The translations under genes were made by a program, and so were the position numbers. Positions 35,025-44,055 of a stretch of 64,000 nt of DNA are shown piece after piece. The first letter of the stretch is position 1; each line of letters begins with the position of its first letter. Under the pieces are notes generated by a model. The model had not been told where the DNA came from, did no database searches, and saw only the letters and a list, made by a program, of their open reading frames with translations. This DNA comes from Sphingomonas naasensis (GTDB lineage: Bacteria > Pseudomonadota > Alphaproteobacteria > Sphingomonadales > Sphingomonadaceae): the NCBI RefSeq assembly GCF_004792695.1, contig NZ_SRXU01000004.1, forward strand, positions 349,920 to 413,919, written 5' to 3'.

Positions 35025-35780
35025 ATGGCAAGTCCCGCGAACGATCCGCGCTCGACACCTGACCTGTTCGAGCTGGCGCTTCAAGCCGATGACGACGCGG
35101 CATGGAGCGCTATTCCAGAGCTTCATCGGCGAGGGTCGAAGGAGGTATTCGATCGAGCGGTGAGCTTGACCCATTCCGACGACGCTTTCCTGCGTATGCG
35201 CGGCGCAGATATTCTCGGCCAGCTCGGGTGCCCGGGAAGAACCTTCCCGGCTGAATGCTTCGGGGCGGTCCTGCCCTTGCTCGAAGATTGCGACCTTGCC
35301 GTCGTCGATGCCGCGATCTCCGCATTGGGCCACCTCGATCGGGATCGAGCTGCCGGATACGTCGCTCTGTTGCGAACCCATGCGGATGCGCGAATTCGCC
35401 TTGGCATTGCAATGGTGCTGGGCGTAGCCACGAACCCGCAAGCACTCGAAGCGCTGGTGCAGCTCACGAATGATCCGGACGATGTCGTCCGTGACTGGGC
35501 GGTCTTTGGCATTGGTCGCCAGTCGAACGCTGACACATCCGAGATCAGAGACGCGCTCGCCGCGCGGCTCGACGATCACGATGACGTGGTCCGCCATGAG
35601 GCGACCTGCGGCCTCGCACTCAAGCTGGACAGGCGAGCGCTGTCGCCCCTCATAACCATGCTGGAAGCCAATCCGGAGGACTTCGACCTCAAGGAAGCAG
35701 CAGGCGCCATGCTGGGGGAACGGGATGGGAGCGATGCGCAAACGTCGGAATTACTCGATCGCCTGCGTCGCATTCTTTGA
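35025..35780 (+). CDS. HEAT-repeat protein
   Basis: 251-residue soluble protein of tandem helical HEAT/PBS-lyase-type repeats, each with an A-V-x-x-A/W-A-x-x-x-L pattern: [61 protein letters not shown]. Such repeats form protein-binding scaffolds. Base composition is clearly less GC-rich and codon choice more mixed than in the neighbouring genes, which suggests acquisition by transfer. It stands alone between the hydroxylase operon and a convergent membrane-protein gene. The partner and role are unknown. Confidence 0.85.
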   Translation: MASPANDPRSTPDLFELALQADDDAAWSAIPELHRRGSKEVFDRAVSLTHSDDAFLRMRGADILGQLGCPGRTFPAECFGAVLPLLEDCDLAVVDAAISALGHLDRDRAAGYVALLRTHADARIRLGIAMVLGVATNPQALEALVQLTNDPDDVVRDWAVFGIGRQSNADTSEIRDALAARLDDHDDVVRHEATCGLALKLDRRALSPLITMLEANPEDFDLKEAAGAMLGERDGSDAQTSELLDRLRRIL

Positions 35781-35850
35781 CGGCATGTTGCTTCAGCGCG
35801 CGCCGTAGCCGCCACAGAGAGAGTGCCGGCATCCGGGCAGCTTGCCCCGA

Positions 35851-36288
35851 TCAGCGGCGGACCAGCAACACGCCGAGCAGAATGCAGCTCACGCCCGCCA
35901 CGCGTGCGAGGGTGATCGGGGAGCGATCGAGGCCGAGCAGCCCGAAATGATCGAGAATCACCGCAGTGGTCAGCTGCGCGCCGATCGTCAGGGTGAGGGT
36001 GAGCGCCAGCCCCAGCCGCGGCGCGGCGAAGGCGACCGCGGCGACGAAGAAGGCGCCGTACAGGCCGCCGATCCACGCCCAGGGCGGGGCCTGACGCACC
36101 GTGGCGAGCGGCGTGCGATCGATCAGCAGCCATGTCGTGAGGACCACCGCGGTGCCGCCGAGGAACGAGATCGAGGCCGCCAGCCACAGCGACCCGGTGC
36201 TGCGCGCCAGCATCGCGTTGCTCGGGGTCTGAACCGCGACGCACAGGCCGGCGATGAGCGCGAGAATGATCGGGAGGATGTTCTGCAT
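35851..36288 (-). CDS. DMT-superfamily small membrane protein (YdcZ/DUF606 type)
   Basis: 145-residue inner-membrane protein with five predicted helices, belonging to the YdcZ/DUF606 group of the drug/metabolite transporter superfamily. Seen: ILALIAGLCVAVQTPSNAML, with the conserved QTPSNA, then AWIGGLYGAFFVAA and TIGAQLTTAVILDHFGLLG, the family signature. The family normally works as homo- or heterodimers of such half-size units. ATG 36288 is favoured because it places the first helix at the N-terminus; an upstream ATG at 36339 would add 17 unconserved residues. Substrate unknown. Confidence 0.85.
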   Translation of the reverse strand: MQNILPIILALIAGLCVAVQTPSNAMLARSTGSLWLAASISFLGGTAVVLTTWLLIDRTPLATVRQAPPWAWIGGLYGAFFVAAVAFAAPRLGLALTLTLTIGAQLTTAVILDHFGLLGLDRSPITLARVAGVSCILLGVLLVRR

Positions 36289-36431
36289 CGGATCCGCGGA
36301 GATTGCGCCCGGAGCGAGCGCGGGTGGCGTGTCAGGCACCTATAGGGTCGCTCGGCGAATGCCGAAAGCCATCCGCGGCCTCGGCGCGCCTGCGACTTGC
36401 CGATTGCGGACCGACGCGGCAACATCGCGGC

Positions 36432-36770
36432 ATGACCAAATACCTCATCTCCTTTCCGAGCGAAGCGATGATGGTCACGCCCGAGGAACTGCCGGCGGTC
36501 GGCGACGCGGCGCGTGCGGTGATCGTCGAAGCCAAGGCGGCCGGCGTCTATGTCTTCGCCGGCGGCATCCACGAGGGAGTCGATCCGGTACTCGTCTCGG
36601 CCGACGGAGCGGTCGCGGCCGAAATCTATCCGGGCAGCCGGCTCGACGGCGGGTTCACCGTGCTCGAATTGCCGACCCGCGAGGACGCGGTCGAATGGGC
36701 GCGCAAGATCGCGGTCGCCTGCCGCTGCGCGCAGGAGCTGCGCGCGTTCATGTACGACCCGCTGAGCTAG
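36432..36770 (+). CDS. YCII/DGPF-like domain protein
   Basis: 112-residue soluble protein with the ferredoxin-like fold of the YCII/DGPF group: MTKYLISFPSEAM, the loop AGVYVFAGGI, and GFTVLELPTREDAVEWARKIA. Such proteins are often dimers and are sometimes fused to ECF sigma factors, though no sigma gene is here. ATG 36432 has no strong ribosome-binding site. Its 3' end overlaps the end of the convergent rhodanese gene by 23 bases. No specific function can be assigned. Confidence 0.8.
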   Translation: MTKYLISFPSEAMMVTPEELPAVGDAARAVIVEAKAAGVYVFAGGIHEGVDPVLVSADGAVAAEIYPGSRLDGGFTVLELPTREDAVEWARKIAVACRCAQELRAFMYDPLS

Positions 36771-37251
36771 CGCCCGCCGTCCAGCCGACCCGCGGATCGT
36801 TGAAATCCACCACGTCGCGCAGCTCCCAGACGTTCGGATAGCCATAGCCGACAAGGTTGATGAAGGTCTGGATGTTGAGCGCGAGCGCGGGGTTCTTGAG
36901 CGGCACCGGGGCGCGGTGGTTCGAGAAATTATTGTTGCAGTAGATCAGGATCGGGCGGTCGCGATTCGGGCCGATCGCGGCGGCGAGCGCCTCGGCGGTG
37001 AAGTCGGTGAGCGGCAGGTTGACTGCGCCGTCGATATGGCCGGCGGCGAACTTGTCCGCCGAGCGCGCGTCGAGGATCAGCGCGCCCTTCTCCCCGGCCT
37101 TGGCCGTGAACGCGGCGAGATCGAGCAGTCTCCGCGCGCGCACCGAGCGAACGTCGCCGGTGAGCGTGGCGAAGCCGGCATAGTCGATCTGCGGATTGGG
37201 GGCGCGATCCTCTGGGGCAGCGAAGAGCAGGGCGAGGGCGGGGAGCAGCAT
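36748..37251 (-). CDS. Exported rhodanese-like domain protein
   Basis: 167-residue single-domain rhodanese with a leader (MLLPALALLFAAP), so it is probably periplasmic. Seen: LILDARSADKFAAGHIDGAVNLPL, the CH2-like motif (in two parts), and the active-site loop IYCNNNFSNH with Cys105. The loop is longer than the six-residue sulfurtransferase loop, so a thiosulfate role is not assured; similar proteins are annotated only as rhodanese-like. ATG 37251 has AAGGAG six bases upstream; upstream ATGs at 37266 and 37272 are alternatives. A family A repeat lies just before it. Confidence 0.85.
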   Translation of the reverse strand: MLLPALALLFAAPEDRAPNPQIDYAGFATLTGDVRSVRARRLLDLAAFTAKAGEKGALILDARSADKFAAGHIDGAVNLPLTDFTAEALAAAIGPNRDRPILIYCNNNFSNHRAPVPLKNPALALNIQTFINLVGYGYPNVWELRDVVDFNDPRVGWTAGASSAGRT

Positions 37252-37274
37252 GGGATACTCCTTCATATCCATCA

Positions 37275-37406
37275 AATCCTCCCTCGCGAAGCGGGGGAGG
37301 TGGCACGCGTAGCGTGACGGAGGGGGCTTGGCCGCAAGCGACGCGTCTGCGGAGACGCCCCTCCACCACTTCGTGGTCCCCCTCCCCCGCTTCGCGGGGG
37401 AGGATT
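37275..37406. repeat. Intergenic inverted-repeat element, family A copy 3
   Basis: AATCCTCCC and GGGAGGATT form the outer arms; inside are GCGAAGCGGGGGAGGTGGC, GTGACGGAGGGGGC, CCCCTCCACC and GGTCCCCCTCCCCCGC. It matches the copies at 4604, 31504 and 52493 in order and sequence of blocks. It lies between the divergent rhodanese and permease genes, so here it is in a promoter region rather than at gene ends. Confidence 0.82.
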
Positions 37407-37505
37407 GGTGCACAGCGTCGTGCATCGGCCCTGCACGGGCGATGAACGCGTTTGCGCGCGTCACCGGCGGCGCTATCACCGCTTCCCAACAAGAGGGGAG
37501 ATTCC

Positions 37506-38927
37506 ATGGCCAGCCTGTTTCGCCTGAAGCGGATCGTCGCGGAGGAGGATCGGCCGGAGAGCCACCGCCTCCAGCGCACGCTGTCGTGGCCGCATCTCGT
37601 CGCGCTCGGCGTCGGCGCGATCGTCGGCACCGGGATCCTCACCCTGATCGGCGTGGGCGCCGATCGCGCCGGGCCCGCGGTGATCCTGTCCTTCGTCGTC
37701 GCGGGAGCGATCTGCGCCTGCGCCGCGCTCGCTTATGCCGAGATGGCAACGATGATCCCCGCCTCGGGCAGCGCCTATACCTATAGCTATGTCGTGCTCG
37801 GCGAGATCGTCGCCTGGGTGATCGGCTGGAGCCTGCTCGCCGAGTACACCCTCGTCGTCGGCACGGTCGCGGTCGGCTGGTCGGGCTATGCGACGCCGTT
37901 CCTGACCGGGATGGGCGTGCCGGGCATGCTGACCCACGGCCCGCAGATGGACGGCTGGCAGGTCGTGCAATGGGGCGTCAACGTGCCCGCGCTGTTCGTC
38001 GTCTGGCTCGTCGCCGGGCTGCTGATCCTCGGCACGCGCGAGAGCGCGACGCTCAACGCAATCCTCGTGGTGGTGAAGCTGATCGCGCTCGCGGTGTTCG
38101 TCGCGGTGGCGCTGCCCTATTTCAACAACGCCAATCTCGAGCCGTTCGCGCCGTTCGGCTTCGCCAAGCACATGAGCGCCGACGGCGTCGAGCGTGGCGT
38201 GATGGCCGCGGCGGCGATCATCTTCTTCGCCTTTTACGGCTTCGACGCGATCTCGACCGCGGCGGAAGAGGCGAAGAATCCCGGCCGCGATCTTGCGATC
38301 GGTATCGTCGGATCGATGGTGGTCTGCGTCGCGATCTACATGATCGTCGCGATCGCCGCGGTGGGGGCGCTTCATTATTCGCGCTTCGCCGACAGCCCCG
38401 AGCCGCTGGCGCTGATCCTGCGCGAGATCGGCCGGCCCGGCGTGGCGGCGTTCCTCGCCGGGAGTGCGATCATCGCGCTGCCGACGGTGATCCTCGCCTT
38501 TCTGTACGGCCAGAGCCGCATCTTCTTCGTGATGGCGCGCGACCATCTGCTGCCCGCCGAGCTCGCCACCGTGTCGCGGCGCGGCACGCCGGTGCGGATC
38601 ACGATCTTCACCGCTTCGGTGGTGAGCTTCTTCGCGGCCTTCTTCCCGATCGACCAGATCGCCGCGCTGGCCAATGCCGGCACGCTGACCGCGTTCGCGG
38701 CGGTGGGCATCTGCATGCTGGTGATGCGCCGGCGCGCGCCCGACGCGGTGCGGCCGTTCCGCGCGCCGGCGGTGTGGCTGGTCGGGCTCGGCGCGGCGTT
38801 CGGCTGTCTCTATCTTTTCATAAGCCTGCCGCATCAGACCCAGCTGTTGTTCGGGGCATGGAACCTGATCGGGCTGCTGCTCTATTTCGGCTGGGCGCGG
38901 CGCAACGCGGACAAGGTGGCAATGTGA
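37506..38927 (+). CDS. APC-family amino-acid permease (cationic amino-acid transporter type)
   Basis: 473-residue inner-membrane permease with about twelve helices. The N-terminus HRLQRTLSWPHLVALGVGAI and VGTGILTLIG form the APC signature; FYGFDAISTAAEEAKNPGRD is the CAT-type motif after helix 6, and VTILAFLYGQSRIFFVMARDHLLP (in parts) is the helix 8 signature. ATG 37506 follows GGGGAG. Its stop overlaps the GTG start of the MTA phosphorylase gene (GTGA), so the two are translated together. The coupling hints at a substrate in methionine or polyamine metabolism, which is inference. Confidence 0.9.
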   Translation: MASLFRLKRIVAEEDRPESHRLQRTLSWPHLVALGVGAIVGTGILTLIGVGADRAGPAVILSFVVAGAICACAALAYAEMATMIPASGSAYTYSYVVLGEIVAWVIGWSLLAEYTLVVGTVAVGWSGYATPFLTGMGVPGMLTHGPQMDGWQVVQWGVNVPALFVVWLVAGLLILGTRESATLNAILVVVKLIALAVFVAVALPYFNNANLEPFAPFGFAKHMSADGVERGVMAAAAIIFFAFYGFDAISTAAEEAKNPGRDLAIGIVGSMVVCVAIYMIVAIAAVGALHYSRFADSPEPLALILREIGRPGVAAFLAGSAIIALPTVILAFLYGQSRIFFVMARDHLLPAELATVSRRGTPVRITIFTASVVSFFAAFFPIDQIAALANAGTLTAFAAVGICMLVMRRRAPDAVRPFRAPAVWLVGLGAAFGCLYLFISLPHQTQLLFGAWNLIGLLLYFGWARRNADKVAM

Positions 38928-39790
38928 ACGGTTGGACGATCGGGATCATCGGCGGCTCGGGGCTGTACGACGTCGAAGGGATCGAGGACGGCGAATGGAT
39001 CGAGATGGCGAGCCCGTGGGGCGCCCCGTCGGACGCCTGCTTCGTCGGCCGGGTCGGGCATGTCCGGGTCGTGTTCCTGCCGCGGCACGGGCGCGGGCAC
39101 CGGATCAGCCCGTCCGAGCTCAATGCGCGCGCCAATATCGACGTGCTCAAGCGGCTCGGCGTCACCGATGTGCTCGCGATCTCGTCGGTCGGCAGCCTTG
39201 TCGAGGATCGGCCGCCGGGGAGCTTCACCGTGGTCGACCAATTCATCGATCGCACCAAGGGGCGGCCGTCGAGCTTTTTCGGCAGCGGGCTGGTGGCGCA
39301 TGTCTCGATGGCCGATCCGGTCTGCCCGCGCCTGTCGGGCCTCGCGGCCGAGGCGGCGCGGGCGGCGGGCGCGGACACGCAGGTTGGCGGCACCTATCTG
39401 GCGATGGAAGGGCCGCAATTCTCGACGCGCGCCGAGAGCCATCTCTATCGCAGCTGGGGCTGCCAGATCATCGGCATGACCGGGATGCCCGAGGCGAAAC
39501 TCGCACGCGAGGCCGAGCTTCCCTATGCGCTGGTCGGCATGGTCACCGATTATGATTGCTGGCGCGAGGACGAAGCCGCGGTCGATGTCGCGCAGGTGAT
39601 CGCGCAGCTCTCGGCCAACGCGGCCAAGGCGCGCAGGCTGGTGATGCATCTGCTGCGCAACCTGCCCGCCGAGCGCGCAGCTTCGCCGATCGACACCTGC
39701 CTCGATACCGCGCTGATCACCGCACCCGCGGCGCGCGACCCGGCGTTGCTGGCGAAGCTCGACGCGGTCGCGGGGCGCGCGCTGGGCTGA
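38924..39790 (+). CDS. mtnP: S-methyl-5'-thioadenosine phosphorylase
   Basis: Cleaves methylthioadenosine with phosphate to adenine and methylthioribose-1-phosphate in the methionine salvage pathway. The 288-residue product has IGIIGGSGLYDVEG at the N-terminus, PRHGRGHRISPSE with the phosphate-binding His/Arg, and MEGPQFSTRAES and GMTGMPEAKLARE, all diagnostic. The GTG start at 38924 overlaps the permease stop by four bases. Other salvage genes (mtnA, mtnB and so on) are not in the window. Length equals that of known bacterial enzymes. Confidence 0.95.
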   Translation: MNGWTIGIIGGSGLYDVEGIEDGEWIEMASPWGAPSDACFVGRVGHVRVVFLPRHGRGHRISPSELNARANIDVLKRLGVTDVLAISSVGSLVEDRPPGSFTVVDQFIDRTKGRPSSFFGSGLVAHVSMADPVCPRLSGLAAEAARAAGADTQVGGTYLAMEGPQFSTRAESHLYRSWGCQIIGMTGMPEAKLAREAELPYALVGMVTDYDCWREDEAAVDVAQVIAQLSANAAKARRLVMHLLRNLPAERAASPIDTCLDTALITAPAARDPALLAKLDAVAGRALG

Positions 39791-39881
39791 GGTGTTCGAG
39801 ATCGGGAAGCTCCATAACGGATAAGATTCTGGCGCCATGACGTCGATCGCGGTAGCTTTCGCCGATCGGGGGGAAATCATC

Positions 39882-40322
39882 ATGGCAGATTCGAGTCGCA
39901 GTTCGCGGCGTGCGTTCGTTCTGGGCGGGACCGCGGCCGCCTGCATCGCGCCGCTGGCAGTGGCGCAATCCCGGCACGAGGCAGGTCCCGCGCGCGAAGG
40001 CGGCGCGCCTGCGATCGGCACGCGCGGCGAAGTCGCCGAATGGGAACGCCAGGTCGGCGCCAGCTTCCTGATCGCCGGCGAGGCGGGCAAGGTCGTCGCG
40101 AGGCTCTCCGCGGTGGTACGCCCCGCCAGCGATCCGAAGCGCCCCGCCGAACTCGCGCGCTTCCAGCCCTTCACGCTGTGGTTCGAGACCGACACGCGCG
40201 CCGCGCCCGCCGGCCAGCTGACCTATGCGGTCACCCATCCGTCGCGCGAGACGATCGATTTGTTCCTGAGCCGGGGAAGCGACAAGGGCGGCAAGGCGAT
40301 GCTGCAGGCGCTGTTCAACTAG
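39882..40322 (+). CDS. Tat-exported DUF6916-like protein
   Basis: 146-residue protein with a Tat-type leader (SSRRAFVLGGTAAACIAPLAVAQ, the RR at about 8-9), then a compact beta-rich domain: AEWERQVGASFLIAGE, VVARLSAV, FQPFTLWFETD and GQLTYAVTHPSRETIDLFLS. This pattern resembles the DUF6916 family as I recall it. ATG 39882 with a G-rich ribosome-binding site is preferred over ATG 39837. It is followed closely by the FKBP gene. Function unknown; Tat export suggests it folds or binds a cofactor before export. Confidence 0.68.
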   Translation: MADSSRSSRRAFVLGGTAAACIAPLAVAQSRHEAGPAREGGAPAIGTRGEVAEWERQVGASFLIAGEAGKVVARLSAVVRPASDPKRPAELARFQPFTLWFETDTRAAPAGQLTYAVTHPSRETIDLFLSRGSDKGGKAMLQALFN

Positions 40323-40372
40323 CCGCGCTTCACGCTATGCGCTGCCCCGAAGCTTTCGGGACGGAGATCAGC

Positions 40373-40870
40373 TTGAAGAAGATGCAATGGATCGGGTTCG
40401 GCATCGCCGCGGCATTCGTGTGCACCGCGGCGGTGGCGATGCAGGTCGGCGGCGGCGAGGATCATTCGCAGGATACCGCCTGGCATAACCGGCAGATGCT
40501 GGCGCTGGCGCAATTGAAGCCGGCCGATGGCTGGCAATCGCTGCCCGGCGGGCTGCGCTGGCGGCGGATCAAGGGCGACGGCCGCGGCAAGCACCCGACT
40601 GTGCAGGACGTGGTCAAGATCCACTATGCCGGATCGTTGATCGACGGGACCGAGTTCGACAGCTCGTTCGCGCGCGGCGAGCCGGCGAGCTTCCCGCTCG
40701 GCGCGCTGATTCCGGCGTGGCAGCTGGCGGTGCCGATGATGGGCGTGGGCGACACGATCGAGATCGCCTCGCCCTCCGACCTCGCTTATGGCCCCGAGGG
40801 CAAGGGCCCGATCCCGGGCGGAGCGACGCTGCTGTTCAAGATCGAATTGCTGGGGATCGAGGGGCAGTAA
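40373..40870 (+). CDS. FKBP-type peptidyl-prolyl cis-trans isomerase, exported
   Basis: Periplasmic proline isomerase of about 165 residues. A leader (MKKMQWIGFGIAAAF) precedes a linker and an FKBP domain with VVKIHYAGSLIDGTEFDSSF, PLGALIPAWQLAVPMMGVGD and LAYGPEGKGPIPGGATLLFKIELLGIE (in parts), the complete FKBP core. The start is read as TTG 40373, with ACGGAG six bases upstream; ATG 40337 in the same frame is possible but has no ribosome-binding site and gives an odd N-terminus. It assists folding of exported proteins. The DUF6916-like gene is directly upstream. Confidence 0.88.
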   Translation: MKKMQWIGFGIAAAFVCTAAVAMQVGGGEDHSQDTAWHNRQMLALAQLKPADGWQSLPGGLRWRRIKGDGRGKHPTVQDVVKIHYAGSLIDGTEFDSSFARGEPASFPLGALIPAWQLAVPMMGVGDTIEIASPSDLAYGPEGKGPIPGGATLLFKIELLGIEGQ

Positions 40871-40875
40871 TTTAT

Positions 40876-41026
40876 CTCTCCCTCCCTGCTCGCAGGGAGG
40901 GGAAGGGGGTGGGCGCGCGCGTCTGCGCGCCCAAAGGCTCATTTGCCAGGCACCGCAGCGAAAGGCGAGGCATCGGGCCTCGCCTTTCGCTAACCCACCC
41001 CTTGCCTCTCCCTGGCAGGGAGAGGA
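40876..41026. repeat. Intergenic inverted-repeat element (family C)
   Basis: Two terminal hairpins, CCTCCCTGC 40881-40889 with GCAGGGAGG 40892-40900 and CCTCTCCCTG 41005-41014 with CAGGGAGAGG 41016-41025, flank a strong central stem AGCGAAAGGCGAGGC 40957-40971 with GCCTCGCCTTTCGCT 40977-40991 (15 of 15, 5-base loop). GGGGGTGGG and CCCACCCC pair across the element. It lies between the FKBP and acnA genes, both ending here. A half-copy is near 15205-15253. Confidence 0.8.
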
Positions 41027-41059
41027 ATCTGAAGGGCACGCGCGTCGAGCGCACAGCAA

Positions 41060-41093
41060 AAAAGGCCGCGGTGGGATGCCACCGCGGCCTTTT
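41060..41093 (-). terminator. Rho-independent terminator of acnA
   Basis: AAAAGGCCGCGGTGG 41060-41074 pairs perfectly with CCACCGCGGCCTTTT 41079-41093 around GATG. On the minus strand the stem is followed by a run of T, 22 bases past the acnA stop. The symmetry allows use from both strands, so it may also stop read-through from the FKBP gene. Confidence 0.85.
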
Positions 41094-41114
41094 GCTTTGT
41101 CCCGAAGGCGCCTC

Positions 41115-43784
41115 TTATGCGGCGAGCTTGCGCAGCACGTAGTGCAGGATGCCGCCGTTGAGGAAATATTCGAGCTCGTTGACCGTGTCGATGCGGCAGC
41201 GGGTCTGGAAGGTCTCGGTCTTGCCGTCCTTGCGGGTCAGCGTGACCTCGACATCCTGACGCGGGCGCAGATTGCCGACGCCGGTGATCGTGAAGGTCTC
41301 CGAGCCATCGAGCTTGAGCGTCTCGCGCGTCACGCCTTCGGCGAACTGGAGCGGGACGATGCCCATGCCGACGAGGTTCGAGCGGTGGATGCGCTCGAAG
41401 CTCTCGGTGATCACCGCGCGGACGCCGAGCAAATTGGTGCCCTTCGCCGCCCAGTCGCGCGACGAGCCGGTGCCATATTCCTTGCCGGCGATCACGACCA
41501 GCGGCGTGCCATCGGCCTTGTGGCGCATCGCGGCGTCGTAGATCGGCATGACCTGATCATGATATTTGGTCATGCCGCCCTCGATTCCGGGGACCATCTC
41601 GTTCTTGATGCGGATGTTGGCGAAGGTGCCGCGGACCATGACTTCGTCGTTGCCGCGGCGCGCGCCGTAGCTGTTGAAGTCCTTCTTGCTAACCTGATGT
41701 TCCTGAAGGAATTTTCCGGCCGGGCTGTCCGCCTTGATCGAGCCGGCCGGCGAGATGTGATCGGTGGTGATCGAATCGCCGAGGATCGCCAGCGGCTTGG
41801 CGTCGATGATGTCCTGCACCGGGGCGGGAGTCATCGTCATGCCCTCGAAATAGGGCGGGTTGTGGATATAGGTGCTGCCGGCGGGCCAGCGATAGGTGTC
41901 CGAACCCTCGACGGTGATGCCCTGCCAGTGCCGGTCGCCCTGATAGACATTGCCGTAGCGCGCGCGGAACATGTCGTCGTCGATATTGGCGGCGATCAGC
42001 CCGGCGACTTCCTCGTTCGAGGGCCAGATGTCCTTGAGGAACACCGGGCCGTTGGTGCCCTCGCCGATCGGCGTCTCGTACATGTCCTCGGTCACCGTGC
42101 CCTTGAGCGCATAGGCGACGACGAGCGGCGGCGAGGCGAGGAAGTTGGCGCGGACGTCGGGGCTCACCCGCCCCTCGAAGTTGCGGTTGCCCGAGAGGAC
42201 GGAGGCGGCGACGATGTCGTTGCCGTTGATCGCCTGGCTGATCGGCTCGGCGAGCGGGCCCGAATTGCCGATGCAGGTGGTGCAACCATAGCCGACGAGG
42301 TTGAACCCGATCGCGTCGAGATCCTCCGAGAGACCGGCCTTGTTGAGATAGTCGGTGACGACCTGCGATCCCGGCGCGAGCGAGGTCTTGACCCACGGCT
42401 TGCGGGTCAGGCCGAGCGCGCGCGCCTTGCGCGCGACGAGGCCGGCGGCGATCAGCACCGACGGGTTCGAGGTGTTGGTGCACGAGGTGATCGCGGCGAT
42501 CACCACGTCGCCGTCGCCGATGCCGTGCTCGGCACCCTCGACCGCGGCGCGCTCCGGACGGTCCTTGTGATAGACCTTCTGCAGATCGGCGTTGAACACT
42601 TCGTCGACGCTGTCGAGGCTGACGCGGTCCTGCGGGCGCTTGGGGCCGGCGAGCGACGGGCGCACGCTCGACATGTCGAGCTCGAGCGTGTCGGTGAACA
42701 CCGGCTCGGCGCTGTCGACATCGTGCCACATGCCCTGCGCCCTGGCATAGGCCTCGACCAGCGCGACGGTCTCGTCCGGGCGGCCGGTGAGGCGCATGTA
42801 ATCGAGCGTCTTGTCGTCGATCGGGAAGAAGCCGCAGGTCGCGCCATATTCGGGCGCCATGTTGGCGATGGTCGCGCGATCGGCGAGCGTCATCGCGTGG
42901 AGGCCGGGGCCGTAGAATTCGACGAAGCGGCCGACCACGCCCTTGGCGCGGAGCATCTGGGTGACGGTGAGCACGAGATCGGTGGCGGTGATGCCTTCCT
43001 GCAGCGCGCCGGTCAGCTTGAAGCCGACGACTTCGGGGATGAGCATCGACACCGGCTGGCCGAGCATCGCGGCCTCGGCCTCGATCCCGCCGACGCCCCA
43101 GCCGAGCACGCCGAGGCCGTTGACCATCGTGGTGTGGCTGTCGGTGCCGACCAGCGTATCGGGATAGGCGATCGTCTTGCCGTCCGTGGCCGCCGACGAC
43201 CAGATCGACTGCGAGATATATTCGAGATTGACCTGGTGGCAGATGCCGGTGCCCGGCGGGACCACCGAGAAATTGTCGAGCGCCTTCGAGCCCCATTTCA
43301 GGAACTCGTAGCGCTCCGAATTGCGCTCATATTCGAGGACGACATTGTCCTCGAACGCCTTGGGCGTGCCGAACTCGTCGACCATCACCGAGTGATCGAT
43401 GACGAGATGGACGGGGACCTGCGGATTGATCTTGGCGGGATCGCCGCCGAGCTTGGTGATCGCGTCGCGCATCGCGGCGAGATCGACGACGCAGGGCACG
43501 CCGGTGAAATCCTGCATCAGCACGCGCGCGGGGCGATACTGGATCTCGCGGTTCGAGCGCGCGTCCTTCTGCCAATCGACGATCGCCTGGGCATCGTCCT
43601 TCGTCACGGTCTTGCCGTCCTCGAAGCGCAGCATGTTCTCGAGCAGCACCTTCATCGAGAACGGCAGGCGGCTGATGTCGCCGAGCTTCTTCGCCGCCTT
43701 GGGCAGCGAGTAGAAATCATAGCTGCGCGCGCCGACGGTGAGCGTATCGCGAGTGCCGAGCGTATCGTTGCCGATGGCGGTCAT
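41115..43784 (-). CDS. acnA: Aconitate hydratase A
   Basis: Interconverts citrate and isocitrate in the TCA cycle and supplies isocitrate to isocitrate lyase. The 889-residue product equals the AcnA/IRP type. The [4Fe-4S] ligands fall at Cys435 (ITSCTN), Cys501 and Cys504 ([10 protein letters not shown]), the E. coli AcnA numbering. Also seen: [33 protein letters not shown] and the swivelling domain with [16 protein letters not shown]. It ends in a strong terminator and is divergent from the cadherin/propeller lipoprotein gene. A 16-base direct repeat lies in its upstream region. Confidence 0.97.
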   Translation of the reverse strand: MTAIGNDTLGTRDTLTVGARSYDFYSLPKAAKKLGDISRLPFSMKVLLENMLRFEDGKTVTKDDAQAIVDWQKDARSNREIQYRPARVLMQDFTGVPCVVDLAAMRDAITKLGGDPAKINPQVPVHLVIDHSVMVDEFGTPKAFEDNVVLEYERNSERYEFLKWGSKALDNFSVVPPGTGICHQVNLEYISQSIWSSAATDGKTIAYPDTLVGTDSHTTMVNGLGVLGWGVGGIEAEAAMLGQPVSMLIPEVVGFKLTGALQEGITATDLVLTVTQMLRAKGVVGRFVEFYGPGLHAMTLADRATIANMAPEYGATCGFFPIDDKTLDYMRLTGRPDETVALVEAYARAQGMWHDVDSAEPVFTDTLELDMSSVRPSLAGPKRPQDRVSLDSVDEVFNADLQKVYHKDRPERAAVEGAEHGIGDGDVVIAAITSCTNTSNPSVLIAAGLVARKARALGLTRKPWVKTSLAPGSQVVTDYLNKAGLSEDLDAIGFNLVGYGCTTCIGNSGPLAEPISQAINGNDIVAASVLSGNRNFEGRVSPDVRANFLASPPLVVAYALKGTVTEDMYETPIGEGTNGPVFLKDIWPSNEEVAGLIAANIDDDMFRARYGNVYQGDRHWQGITVEGSDTYRWPAGSTYIHNPPYFEGMTMTPAPVQDIIDAKPLAILGDSITTDHISPAGSIKADSPAGKFLQEHQVSKKDFNSYGARRGNDEVMVRGTFANIRIKNEMVPGIEGGMTKYHDQVMPIYDAAMRHKADGTPLVVIAGKEYGTGSSRDWAAKGTNLLGVRAVITESFERIHRSNLVGMGIVPLQFAEGVTRETLKLDGSETFTITGVGNLRPRQDVEVTLTRKDGKTETFQTRCRIDTVNELEYFLNGGILHYVLRKLAA

Positions 43785-43835
43785 GGGGCGCGGGGTCCTT
43801 TCTTACTGTCCGGCCCGGGCGCTCGGGGGACGCAG

Positions 43836-44022
43836 GTCACAAAGACCGCGCGGGCGCGCCGGAGTGTGCGAATGCGAGATTCGAGGGGGCCCTTAGCAAG
43901 GGGGGCGGGGGAGGGGAAGGGGAGGCGCATCGGCAGTGCGCGGTTGGAGCGGCACGCCCGCGGGGGTGCGTTGGGTGGTAGAACACGCACCTCGCTTCTT
44001 GCACGCGTCACAAAGATCGCGC
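43836..44022. promoter_or_regulatory. Direct repeats in the acnA / lipoprotein divergent region
   Basis: GTCACAAAGACCGCGC at 43836-43851 and GTCACAAAGATCGCGC at 44007-44022 match at 15 of 16 bases. Both sit in the 271-base intergenic region, one near each start codon. The spacing and orientation suit a regulator acting on both genes, or an old duplication. No known regulator motif is recognised. Confidence 0.4.
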
Positions 44023-44055
44023 AGCTAAACACAGAAGAAATAAAGGAGACGGTTC

